9,696 bases of DNA from JBDNDK01 sp046719185 (GCA_046719185.1 JBDNDK010000086.1:1-9696); one strand, 5' to 3'. Shown: positions 1-5,870, counted from the first letter of the stretch. Numbers and translations are program-made. Notes: generated by a model not told the origin, from the sequence alone.

Positions 1-8
1 CCAATGAG

Positions 9-29
9 ACCCTGAAACGAGTTCAGGGT
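9..29. repeat. Dispersed-type palindrome (REP/RPE-like)
   Basis: ACCCTGAA (9-16) and TTCAGGGT (22-29) form an 8-bp perfect stem with a 5-base loop, followed by GACG. Sequences of the form TGAGACCCTGAA-ACGAG-TTCAGGGTGACG are familiar interspersed palindromes in many unrelated bacterial genomes. Read on the minus strand this copy gives the peptide RHPELVSGSH, often seen where such repeats enter ORFs. Only one copy lies in the window, so its repeat status rests on recognition and not on copies seen here. It may extend left of base 1. Confidence 0.6.
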
Positions 30-159
30 GACGTAATCTACGATGTGGTGTTTGCGGTAACTTGCTTGCGATACCTACAAAACCTAACCCCAATAATCCA
101 TCAAATCAAGCTCAGAATTGTTGTTCACAAAAATATCAAAATAAAATACGAACATATGT

Positions 160-188
160 GTGCCACTTTTTGATTTTTGGTGTATAAT
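160..188 (+). promoter_or_regulatory. Sigma-70-like promoter before hairpin RNA
   Basis: GTGCCA at 160-165 matches four of six bases of the -35 consensus. Exactly 17 bases later TATAAT at 183-188 is a perfect -10. Transcription would start near 195. The next strong signal downstream is the terminator at 222-252. Perfect -10 boxes arise easily in such AT-rich DNA, so the correct spacing is the main support. Confidence 0.4.
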
Positions 189-194
189 ATATAT

Positions 195-252
195 GGATAG
201 TAAATATATTTGGCAAAAGATTGTCTCAGTTTTTTTGAGGCAGCCTTTTTTT
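195..252 (+). ncRNA. Possible short terminated RNA
   Basis: A promoter ending at 188 and a terminator ending at about 252 would define a transcript near 58 nucleotides. It matches no RNA family that I recognise. An ATG at 193-195 opens a 24-codon frame running through the hairpin to 267, so a leaderless leader peptide with attenuation is an alternative. The hairpin could equally end a gene to the left of the window. This is inference from the spacing of two signals only. Confidence 0.25.
222..252 (+). terminator. Rho-independent terminator
   Basis: TGTCTCA (222-228) pairs with TGAGGCA (236-242) in a 7-bp stem with one G-U pair and a T-rich 7-base loop. After GCC comes a run of seven T (246-252). 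This is a normal intrinsic terminator for plus-strand transcription. It would end the putative short RNA or a transcript entering from the left. Confidence 0.5.
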
Positions 253-332
253 ATAGGTCTTTTGTGATGATTTAGATATTTTTGCTGTAGCCTACTGCTG
301 ATTGATTGTCAGATTGCATACTTCAAATTCAG

Positions 333-485
333 ATGCTGCTATTGGTATTGTCAACTGACAAAAAACCAACAGAAGAATCCATAAAAAAACTGCAAACTTT
401 CTACATCAATATCAATAACAATCAAAATAATACAAAAAAGATGAATATCAATGTCAAAGATATAAAATATGGATATTACTTATAA
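333..485 (+). CDS. Doubtful 50-residue ORF
   Basis: ATG at 333 opens a 50-codon frame ending in TAA. The peptide starts hydrophobic (MLLLLVLSTDKKPTEE), then is rich in Asn, Lys and Ile and ends in KYGYYL. I recognise no family. There is no Shine-Dalgarno sequence before the ATG, and the frame stays open upstream only to a TTG at 306. The short hydrophobic start could be a poor signal peptide. The Asn/Lys/Ile richness is also what AT-rich noncoding DNA gives when translated. It may be chance or a gene remnant. Confidence 0.15.
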   Translation: MLLLVLSTDKKPTEESIKKLQTFYININNNQNNTKKMNINVKDIKYGYYL

Positions 486-497
486 TCTTATTTTTTT

Positions 498-533
498 GAT
501 ATGATAGAGATATGATACTTGATATTATTATCA
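498..533. promoter_or_regulatory. Phased GATAT repeats with inverted repeat
   Basis: GATATGATA occurs at 498-506 and again at 509-517, 11 bases apart. A third GATAT at 521 belongs to the inverted repeat TGATA-TTAT-TATCA (520-533). GATAT cores therefore start at 498, 509 and 521, on about one helical face, some 140 bases upstream of the HEAT-like gene. This resembles an array of regulator sites. The simple AT-rich sequence means chance cannot be excluded. Confidence 0.25.
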
Positions 534-668
534 CTTAGATTACCATTGATTGTTGAAATTGATAGAAAATTAAATCTTATAAACAATAATGCTTAGATAG
601 CTTGCCTGCAAAACAAAATAAATTTTTATTTGCAATATAACCTATAAAATAATGCCCAGGGGATAAAA

Positions 669-1385
669 ATGAGGTTCAGAGAGTGTGAAAAAACAGAAGA
701 TGGCAATATAGTATTACACCATTTGCTTGAAGACTGGGAAAAGATAAAAAATGAAGATTGCAAACTCTTGCCTCAAGAATCAGACTTTTTATATAAACTT
801 TCTAAGCACTACAAAAATGAAGTGAGAGCTGCTGCAGTTGAGATTTTGTGTGAATATGGTGATGTTGATTTTCAAATGCTTAGTGAGTGGATGAAAGATA
901 GAGATAGAGAAGTGAGAGCTATTGCACTGAGCTCTGTTGGATATAGTTGGATATCTGCAGGAAAGCTGTTTGAAAGTGATAAACAAAAAGCTGTTGAAAC
1001 ACTAGTTTCTGTTTGGACTGACACAAAAGAAGAATACTGCCTCATAATCCTCTCAGACCTTGCCTTCAGACCAGAATGGATAGATATATGTTGGAATGCT
1101 GGCTTATCAATTCTGCAAAATGCCGATGCAGAGCTGGAATCTATTTTATATAAAGTTTTCTTCTCTGTTATCATTCCAAAAATATTCATTTTAGGCAAAC
1201 ACTATCTATTAGAACCAATGCTGGATATGTCTAACCCAAAAGCAAACAGAATGTTGTTATCTTCAATTGAAAACAATAAAATTGACTGTGAAAAAACAAA
1301 TGATTATCTAAATATACTCTCAAAAAGCAACTCATTTGAAATAAGCAAAAGAGCTTGGAGCATGATAAACAAAGCCAGTTGTTAG
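669..1385 (+). CDS. HEAT-like helical repeat protein
   Basis: A 238-residue protein with no signal peptide or membrane segment, so probably cytoplasmic. Residues about 48-65 (KNEVRAAAVEILCEYG) and 79-93 (DREVRAIALSSVGYS) are two HEAT/PBS-lyase-type repeats with the typical D/N-x-V-R-x-x-A pattern. The rest (about 105-235) is also predominantly helical but has degenerate repeats. Such proteins are scaffolds for protein contacts; no catalytic motif is seen. The start is supported by AGGGG at 658-662 with a 6-base gap. The gene ends in TAG and is followed 38 bases later by the membrane-protein gene, so it may lead the same operon. An immunity-type helical repeat protein is possible, but no toxin gene is adjacent. 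Its partner is unknown. Confidence 0.8.
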   Translation: MRFRECEKTEDGNIVLHHLLEDWEKIKNEDCKLLPQESDFLYKLSKHYKNEVRAAAVEILCEYGDVDFQMLSEWMKDRDREVRAIALSSVGYSWISAGKLFESDKQKAVETLVSVWTDTKEEYCLIILSDLAFRPEWIDICWNAGLSILQNADAELESILYKVFFSVIIPKIFILGKHYLLEPMLDMSNPKANRMLLSSIENNKIDCEKTNDYLNILSKSNSFEISKRAWSMINKASC

Positions 1386-1423
1386 CAAAATTATATATAA
1401 TCTTACAGGAGGATTAAAATCCG

Positions 1424-1819
1424 ATGAGATTTTTTGTTCAAGTGCTGATTTTGATATTCTTTATAGGACTAATAGGATATAATCAATATAGATTTGAGAA
1501 AATGAGAGAAGAAGTGAAAAGCATCACATCAAAGTTTCAGTCTGAAGGTAAATCAGATGGTGATAAAGATGACCTTGTAACAAATCTTGCAAAAGCTGAA
1601 AGACATACCAAAAGAGCAAAAGCTCTGCTGGAAAAAAAAGAATATGAACAAGCAAAAATAGAAATGGACAAAGCCCTTGAAAGTTTAAGCACAGCCAATA
1701 AAGTCTCAACAGATATAATTGGTGATACTGCTCATTTTTTTGGAAATACAAAAGACAGAGCTGTGAGAATGTTCAAAAAGGCTTGGGATGATATTTCCAC
1801 GGAGGCAAATGGAAAATAG
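1424..1819 (+). CDS. Small membrane-anchored helical protein, unknown
   Basis: A 131-residue protein I cannot assign to a family. Residues 3-19 are strongly hydrophobic (FFVQVLILIFFIGLIGY) with an Arg before and charged residues after, fitting one N-terminal signal anchor. Residues 22-40 look like a short coiled coil. Residues 52-95 form one or two charged, Ala/Leu/Lys-rich helices of TPR-like or coiled-coil type, and 108-125 form an amphipathic tail helix. AGGAGG at 1407-1412 is a perfect Shine-Dalgarno, but its 11-base gap to the ATG is rather long. The TAG stop directly abuts, in the same frame, the start proposed for the glycosyltransferase. It may anchor or organise the next gene's product at the membrane; that is inference from context. 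Confidence 0.8.
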   Translation: MRFFVQVLILIFFIGLIGYNQYRFEKMREEVKSITSKFQSEGKSDGDKDDLVTNLAKAERHTKRAKALLEKKEYEQAKIEMDKALESLSTANKVSTDIIGDTAHFFGNTKDRAVRMFKKAWDDISTEANGK

Positions 1820-2521
1820 TTGAAATGCATAAATTGTTCTAAAACACTTTCTGATAATGAGTCAAAAAATAAAAGAGCAAAGACAGCTTTGATTATTCCT
1901 GCTTATAATGAAGAAGGCAGAATATCTGCTGTTCTAAAGGCTGCTTATGATGCAAAATATATAAATGAAATCATAGTAGTTGATGATGGATCTTCTGATA
2001 ATACTTCTAAGGAAGCAAGCCAGTTTGAAAAGATAAAACTTATAACTCTTCCGAATAATATGGGTAAAGCTGCTGCTATGAAAAAAGGGGCAGAAAGCAC
2101 TGATGCAGAAGTTATCCTCTTTTTAGATGCTGATTTAGTTGGTATGGATGGAGAAAAAATTGATGCAATAATTGAACCTGTGATAAATGGAAAGTCTGAG
2201 GTTTCTATAGGTATATTCAAAGGTGGCAGAAACATCACAGACTTAGCACAGATTATAGCTCCATATATTTCTGGTCAGAGAGCTATAAAAAGAGATATTT
2301 TTCTTAGTATTCCCAATCTTGATTATGCAAGGTCTGGTGTTGAATCTGCAATAACGAAATATTGCAAGGCAAAAGGACATGTAATAGAAAGAGTTGTGCT
2401 ATATGGCTGCACACATTGGATGAAAGAAGAAAAAAGAGGCAGACTAAGGGGATTTATCTGCCGTCTGATTATGTATTTTGAAATAATAAAAGTGTTGTTG
2501 GATGATGGAATTATCAGATAA
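1820..2521 (+). CDS. Family 2 glycosyltransferase (GT-A fold)
   Basis: A 233-residue enzyme expected to move a sugar from a nucleotide donor to an unknown acceptor. The GT2 landmarks are in order: LIIPAYNEE (24-32), VVDDGSSDNT (53-62), NMGKAAAMKKG (80-90) and FLDADLVG (101-108), whose DAD (103-105) is the metal-binding DXD. SGQRAIKR (151-158) is a motif often seen in related bacterial GT2 proteins. There is no clear membrane helix, so it is probably cytosolic or peripheral. The start is awkward: no ATG lies upstream of the catalytic domain. The best choice is TTG at 1820, straight after the preceding TAG. GGAGG at 1801-1805 is 14 bases away, so reinitiation by ribosomes ending the previous gene is likely. 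The first 20 residues (MKCINCSKTL...) carry a CxxC pair not usual for GT2. A downstream TTG would cut into the first strand and is unlikely. Confidence 0.88.
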   Translation: MKCINCSKTLSDNESKNKRAKTALIIPAYNEEGRISAVLKAAYDAKYINEIIVVDDGSSDNTSKEASQFEKIKLITLPNNMGKAAAMKKGAESTDAEVILFLDADLVGMDGEKIDAIIEPVINGKSEVSIGIFKGGRNITDLAQIIAPYISGQRAIKRDIFLSIPNLDYARSGVESAITKYCKAKGHVIERVVLYGCTHWMKEEKRGRLRGFICRLIMYFEIIKVLLDDGIIR

Positions 2522-2672
2522 TAAACCCACAAATAAAGACAATAACTCTGATGTAGAATCTCTTTGTGATAACTGCAAAAACAAATCAGAATGCAATCTA
2601 AATATTATGATGTGTGTAAATTATCTGCCAATCCAGCAATCTGATGAAGACACAAAAACTAAAGACTCTTAA
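2502..2672 (+). CDS. Small four-cysteine protein, possible zinc or Fe-S binder
   Basis: A 56-residue gene starting at ATGATG (2502 or 2505) inside the glycosyltransferase's last codons, in another frame, and ending in TAA. Residues 22-38 read CDNC-x5-C-x6-C (Cys22, 25, 31, 38), followed by a Tyr three residues on. The flanks are hydrophilic and rich in Asp, Asn and Lys. This spacing resembles small uncharacterised bacterial proteins with an LCxNC-x5-C-xn-C-xxY core, but I do not recall a function. Four ordered cysteines in 17 residues make chance unlikely and suggest metal binding. There is no strong Shine-Dalgarno; overlap with the gene before suggests translational coupling. Its 3' end overlaps the convergent bcp gene by 14 bases. 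It could be an accessory factor for the glycosyltransferase, itself bearing a CxxC. Confidence 0.65.
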   Translation: MMELSDNKPTNKDNNSDVESLCDNCKNKSECNLNIMMCVNYLPIQQSDEDTKTKDS

Positions 2673-3123
2673 CAAACTCCAGCACTTCATCAATATGACC
2701 TTCCACTTTCACTTTGTGCCATATTTTTCTGATAATTCCCTCTTTGTCAATTGCAAAAGTTGTTCTTTCAATACCTAAAAAAGTTTTGCCATACATAGAT
2801 TTTTCTTTCCAGACCTGATAGTCTGAAACAACTTTTTTTTCTTCATCAGCAAGCAAAGGGAAATGAAGATTATATTTTTCTGCAAACTTTTCATGGCTTT
2901 TAACGCTATCAATGCTAACACCAAGAATCACACTGTCGGCTTCTTCAAATTCTGCCTGAAAATCTCTAAAGCTGCAAGCTTCTTTTGTGCAGCCGGGTGT
3001 ATCATCTTTTGGATAGAAATACAAGACAACATTTTTTTTGCCAAGATAATCTGAGAGTGATATTGTTTTCCCACCAATTGTAGGAAGAGTAAAATCTGGT
3101 GCTTTATCACCTACATTAAGCAT
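2659..3123 (-). CDS. bcp: Thiol peroxidase Bcp (PrxQ-type peroxiredoxin)
   Basis: A 154-residue cytoplasmic peroxiredoxin that reduces hydrogen peroxide and organic peroxides using thioredoxin-type reductants. The active site PKDDTPGCTKEAC has the peroxidatic Cys45 (with Thr42 and Pro43 before it) and the resolving Cys50, five residues apart as in the atypical two-Cys Bcp/PrxQ class. The conserved Arg120 and FPLLAD (88-93) are also present. I chose the ATG at 3123, giving MLNVGDKAPDF, because the family normally begins here and AGGAG at 3134-3138 stands 10 bases upstream. A longer frame to 3174 adds 17 residues that do not belong to the family and runs through the promoter. The stop is TAG. 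The gene converges with the Cys4 gene and lies 74 bases after the ATPase gene. Confidence 0.95.
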   Translation of the reverse strand: MLNVGDKAPDFTLPTIGGKTISLSDYLGKKNVVLYFYPKDDTPGCTKEACSFRDFQAEFEEADSVILGVSIDSVKSHEKFAEKYNLHFPLLADEEKKVVSDYQVWKEKSMYGKTFLGIERTTFAIDKEGIIRKIWHKVKVEGHIDEVLEFVKSL

Positions 3124-3146
3124 ATCTTTATTTCTCCTAGATATAA

Positions 3147-3174
3147 AATATAATATAGTGTATTTACCCTTCAA
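3147..3174 (-). promoter_or_regulatory. Candidate bcp promoter
   Basis: On the minus strand TTGAAG (3174-3169) is followed after 16 bases by TATATT (3152-3147), matching five of six bases in each box. Transcription would begin near 3140, leaving a very short leader with the ribosome binding site almost at the 5' end. It would let bcp be expressed independently of the upstream ATPase gene. Confidence 0.35.
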
Positions 3175-3197
3175 TAAGAAAACTGCAAACTAATAAA

Positions 3198-4418
3198 TTA
3201 TATTACACCAGCAGGTATAGAAATTGCATTTTCAGTTATAGGTAATGATTCTGTAGCTAGACACACCACACCACCCAAACCTACAGGCTTTCCAAACTTT
3301 TCTACTAAGCTGAATGATGTTATATGATTTTTTGATGGAGATGCTGTTTTTTTAATTTCAACAGGGTATATTGTCCCATCTGTTTCTATTAACACATCAA
3401 TTTCTTTTTTATCATCACTCCTGAAAAAAAAGAATGGAGGCTGCAAACCATTATGCAAATAACTTTTTAACATTTCAGAAACTATCCAAGTTTCAAAAAA
3501 AGCTCCACTCATAGCACCAGATTCTAATGTGTCAGGGTTTGACCATCCTGTAAGATAAGCACATAATCCAGTATCAAGAAAATATAATTTGGGTGTTTTG
3601 ACCATTCTTTTGGTTATGTTATTGAAGTATGGTTCAAGTAAATATATTATTCCAGAAGCTAGCAGAATAGATATCCAATTTTTGGCTGTATTTGGTGCAA
3701 TATCAGCATCTCTTGCAAGATCAGCATAATTAAGCAATTGACCTGTTCTTGAGGCTGTTATTCTTAGGAATCTCACAAAAGCTATCTCATCTCCAACTTT
3801 TGCTAAATCTCTAACATCTCTTTGTAAATATGTTTGAAGGTAAGAGCTGTAATATAAGTCTCTATCCATATCTTCATTTATAGCAATAGTAGGCATTGAA
3901 CCTTGCCAGATTAGTTTGTAGAGTTTCTCAAGATTTAGCATATCACTATTTTTATAGCTGACAGCTTTGTCCTGATTTGGTAAGAATGGAACTGATTCAG
4001 AGCTTTTTCCTATTCTTTCTTTGTAAGAAAAACCAAGCAATTGCAGAATTGCTACTCTTCCGGCAAGTGATTCAGAAATTCCTTTCATTAGTTGGAATTG
4101 TTGAGAACCAGTAAGCCAGAATAACCCTTTTTCTTCACTATTATCAGAGATAATCTTTATATATGGCAACAATTCCGGAGCATACTGAATTTCATCAATC
4201 AACAATGGAGGTTGAAATCTCTGAAAAAAAAGGGCAGGATCTTCTTTTGCCAGTTGAAGTATTAATGGATCATCAAGAGTTACATATTTTCTTTTATCAT
4301 CACTCAAATGTTTTAGAACAGTTGTTTTTCCAACTTGTCTTGCTCCTGTAAGAAGTAAAACAGGAAACTGATTTTGAATTTTCTTTATATAATTTTCTAT
4401 TGTTCTTGACTGATACAT
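3198..4418 (-). CDS. AAA_14-DUF4143 ATPase with nuclease-like C-terminus
   Basis: A 406-residue member of the large bacterial and archaeal family of AAA-type ATPases with a DUF4143 tail. Walker A is GARQVGKTT (25-33), Walker B LLIDEIQY (72-79), the sensor strand WLTGS (101-105), and AGRV follows at 119-122. Residues about 228-265 (NYADLARDADIAPNTAKNWI onward) are winged-helix-like. The C-terminus shows a PD-(D/E)xK-type pattern: FFE (Glu309), EID (Asp341) and VEIKK (Glu354, Lys356). No residue of these motifs is missing, so ATP hydrolysis is likely. The cellular role of the family is unsettled. I chose the ATG at 4418 because GGAG (4425-4428) lies 6 bases before it; the longer frame to 4451 would run over this site and the promoter. 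The family is often horizontally spread and stands alone, as here. Confidence 0.93.
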   Translation of the reverse strand: MYQSRTIENYIKKIQNQFPVLLLTGARQVGKTTVLKHLSDDKRKYVTLDDPLILQLAKEDPALFFQRFQPPLLIDEIQYAPELLPYIKIISDNSEEKGLFWLTGSQQFQLMKGISESLAGRVAILQLLGFSYKERIGKSSESVPFLPNQDKAVSYKNSDMLNLEKLYKLIWQGSMPTIAINEDMDRDLYYSSYLQTYLQRDVRDLAKVGDEIAFVRFLRITASRTGQLLNYADLARDADIAPNTAKNWISILLASGIIYLLEPYFNNITKRMVKTPKLYFLDTGLCAYLTGWSNPDTLESGAMSGAFFETWIVSEMLKSYLHNGLQPPFFFFRSDDKKEIDVLIETDGTIYPVEIKKTASPSKNHITSFSLVEKFGKPVGLGGVVCLATESLPITENAISIPAGVI

Positions 4419-4438
4419 ATTAAACTCCGAAAATATGC

Positions 4439-4452
4439 AATGCAATTGCATT
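4439..4452. promoter_or_regulatory. 14-bp palindrome, possible operator of the ATPase gene
   Basis: AATGCAATTGCATT is a perfect palindrome. It covers the last three bases of the -10 box (4455-4450) and the expected start of transcription of the ATPase gene. The left part is preceded by another TGCA, so ATGCA occurs twice in tandem. A repressor dimer bound here would block the promoter. A 14-bp palindrome may occur about once by chance in 10 kb of such DNA, so its position is the main argument. Confidence 0.4.
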
Positions 4453-4478
4453 ATACCCGATATTTTGATTATCGTAAA
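4450..4478 (-). promoter_or_regulatory. Promoter of the ATPase gene
   Basis: On the minus strand TTTACG (4478-4473) is followed after exactly 17 bases by a perfect TATAAT (4455-4450). Transcription would start near 4443, about 25 bases before the ATG at 4418, leaving room for the GGAG ribosome binding site. CGATA-TATCG (4458-4474) forms a small inverted repeat within the spacer. Confidence 0.5.
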
Positions 4479-4583
4479 CTATTATAAGTATTTATAGATT
4501 TATCTGATATTAAAATTAGACTCAATATATTTTTTCTGATAGCATGGATGTATAAAGTTTAGAGATGATAGGTGTTATTGACA

Positions 4584-5777
4584 ATGGCTGCTGAATTACT
4601 TGCTCCTGCTGGAACTCTTGAAAGGCTTAAGTGGGCTTGCATATATGGTGCTGATGCTGTGTATTTTGGTCTTGAGGATTTTTCTTTAAGAAGCTATGCT
4701 GGCAATTTTACAATGGAAGATGCACAAGAAGGCATTGATTTTTTGCATAAACACAACAAAAAAGGATATGCAACTCTTAACATATATCCATTTTCTAATG
4801 AGTATGACAAACTATTAGCATCAGCAAAAAAATTGAGTGATATTGGTGTTGATGGATTTATTGTGTCTGATTTAGGTGTGATATTTGAACTCAAAAAGCT
4901 AGGACTGAAAACTCCTATTCATATCAGCACACAAGCAAACACAGTGAGCTCACAATCAGTGTTAGCCTATGCAGAGTTGGGTGCAAAGAGAGTAAATTTG
5001 GCAAGAGAACTCTCACTTGAGCAGATTAGAGATATTGTAAACTCTGTTGGAGATAAAGTTGAGTTGGAAGTGTTTATCCACGGAGCTGTTTGTTTCTCAT
5101 ACTCAGGCAGGTGTGCAATAAGTGATTATCTAACAGGCAGAAGAGCAAACAGAGGTGAATGCACTCAACCTTGCAGGTGGAAATATTATCTAATGGAAGA
5201 AACAAGACCCGGTGAGTATTTTCCTGTTGAGGAAGATAACAGAGGATTATATTTTTTCAACAGCAGAGATATTGCATTGTTTCCTTATGTAAAAGAGTTA
5301 TCGGATATGGGAGTTGCCTCATTGAAGATTGAAGGCAGAATGAAAAATATTCATTATCTTGCTACTGTGCTGACTGTTTATAGAAGATTTCTTGATGGCA
5401 AACCAATGGATGAGGAAGAAGCATTAAGACAATTGCTCAGAGTAAATAATAGAGGCTACACTCATGGATTTATGAAAGGAAACATAACTCCAGATGACTA
5501 CAGATGGGAGGCTGGAACTTTTCTGCATACTTCAGTGATGGCAGCAAATACCACTGAGCAGATAATAGATAATCATAGAGTTTGTGAGGTAAAGAATACT
5601 GTTGCTGCTGGAGAAAAACTTGAAGCCTTAACACCAGATGGAAATATGTTTGAATATATTTTACCTAACCCAATAAAACTAATTGATGGTTCTGAAGCTG
5701 AGAAAGTGAACAATCAAGACACTTTTCTGATAGAAAACAACCTGCCGGCATACACAATTTTAAGAAAGCTTCTATAA
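4584..5777 (+). CDS. trhP: U32 family protein, TrhP-like tRNA hydroxylation enzyme
   Basis: A 397-residue cytoplasmic protein of peptidase family U32. Despite the name, bacterial members of this type make 5-hydroxyuridine at tRNA position 34 with prephenate, using an iron-sulfur cluster. The opening MAAELLAPAG is the classic start. The U32 signature EVFIHGAVCFSYSGRCAIS lies at 162-180, followed by RGECTQPCRWKYYL (190-203). Cys170, 177, 193 and 197 are likely cluster ligands. SRDIALF and LKIEGRMK follow, then a C-terminal beta domain (about 310-397). The RGECTQPCRW stretch fits TrhP (YegQ/YrrO) better than the rRNA enzyme RlhA. I chose the ATG at 4584 because AGGTG (4570-4574) is 9 bases before it; a GTG at 4572 lies inside that site. 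A TATAAA at 4551-4556 is a possible -10, with no good -35. Confidence 0.85.
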   Translation: MAAELLAPAGTLERLKWACIYGADAVYFGLEDFSLRSYAGNFTMEDAQEGIDFLHKHNKKGYATLNIYPFSNEYDKLLASAKKLSDIGVDGFIVSDLGVIFELKKLGLKTPIHISTQANTVSSQSVLAYAELGAKRVNLARELSLEQIRDIVNSVGDKVELEVFIHGAVCFSYSGRCAISDYLTGRRANRGECTQPCRWKYYLMEETRPGEYFPVEEDNRGLYFFNSRDIALFPYVKELSDMGVASLKIEGRMKNIHYLATVLTVYRRFLDGKPMDEEEALRQLLRVNNRGYTHGFMKGNITPDDYRWEAGTFLHTSVMAANTTEQIIDNHRVCEVKNTVAAGEKLEALTPDGNMFEYILPNPIKLIDGSEAEKVNNQDTFLIENNLPAYTILRKLL

Positions 5778-5824
5778 TTATTAGCATAAACATCAAAATT
5801 TTTTATTAAGTAAACATTTTATGC

Positions 5825-5854
5825 TTTACAAAAATATTAAAATATAATTAAAAT
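5825..5854 (+). promoter_or_regulatory. Candidate promoter of the PAS gene
   Basis: TTTACA (5825-5830) and TAAAAT (5849-5854) are five-of-six matches to the -35 and -10 boxes with an 18-base spacer. Transcription would start near 5861, inside the inverted repeat at 5854-5869. A TATAAT at 5843-5848 has no suitable -35. Confidence 0.35.
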
Positions 5855-5869
5855 GATATTGTAATATCA
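5854..5869. promoter_or_regulatory. 16-bp inverted repeat, possible operator
   Basis: TGATATT-GT-AATATCA has 7-bp perfect arms around two bases. It starts at the end of the proposed -10 box, spans the expected transcription start and ends two bases before the ATG at 5871. The place suits a repressor site or a structure affecting translation. The AT-rich sequence lowers the weight of the symmetry. Confidence 0.35.
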
Positions 5870-5870
5870 A

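Larger units (their letters stand above)
1..668. other. Gene-poor left flank, 668 bases
   Basis: No ORF here has both a ribosome binding site and a recognisable protein. The first ~95 bases look clearly richer in G+C than the rest and contain a palindrome of a dispersed type, so they may be the end of a repeat element. From about 100 onward the DNA is very AT-rich. It contains a promoter (160-188), a hairpin terminator (222-252), a doubtful short ORF (333-485) and phased GATAT repeats (498-533). Near the HEAT-like gene, TTGAAA (553-558) and TATAAA (578-583) could be a promoter, but their 19-base spacing makes this weak. Confidence 0.6.

Noticed and set aside
84..155. 23-residue minus-strand frame starting MFVFYFDIF and ending in LMDYWG
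   Set aside because: No ribosome binding site or promoter, and it runs toward the repeat-like DNA; too short to support by itself.
401..470. AATATCAAT copies at 408-416 and 444-452 as a CRISPR or tandem array
   Set aside because: Only two short copies with no regular spacer or longer conserved unit; expected in low-complexity AT-rich DNA.
872..1198. 108-codon minus-strand frame within the HEAT-like gene
   Set aside because: Serine-rich antisense shadow of a gene with a good ribosome binding site; no family features.
1817..1819. TAG as a recoded sense codon such as pyrrolysine
   Set aside because: TAG also ends the HEAT, Bcp and PAS genes at sensible protein ends, so it is used as an ordinary stop here.
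2659..2672. 14-base overlap of convergent genes as a sequencing error
   Set aside because: Both frames end cleanly and bcp has a normal C-terminus, so short convergent overlap is the simpler reading.
3124..3174. 17-residue N-terminal extension of Bcp
   Set aside because: Peroxiredoxins of this class start at MLxVGDKAPDF; the internal ATG has AGGAG upstream, and the extension overlaps the promoter.
3198..4418. DUF4143 ATPase as part of a defence or toxin-antitoxin system
   Set aside because: No nuclease, toxin, methylase or integrase gene is adjacent; neighbours are a peroxiredoxin and a tRNA modification gene.
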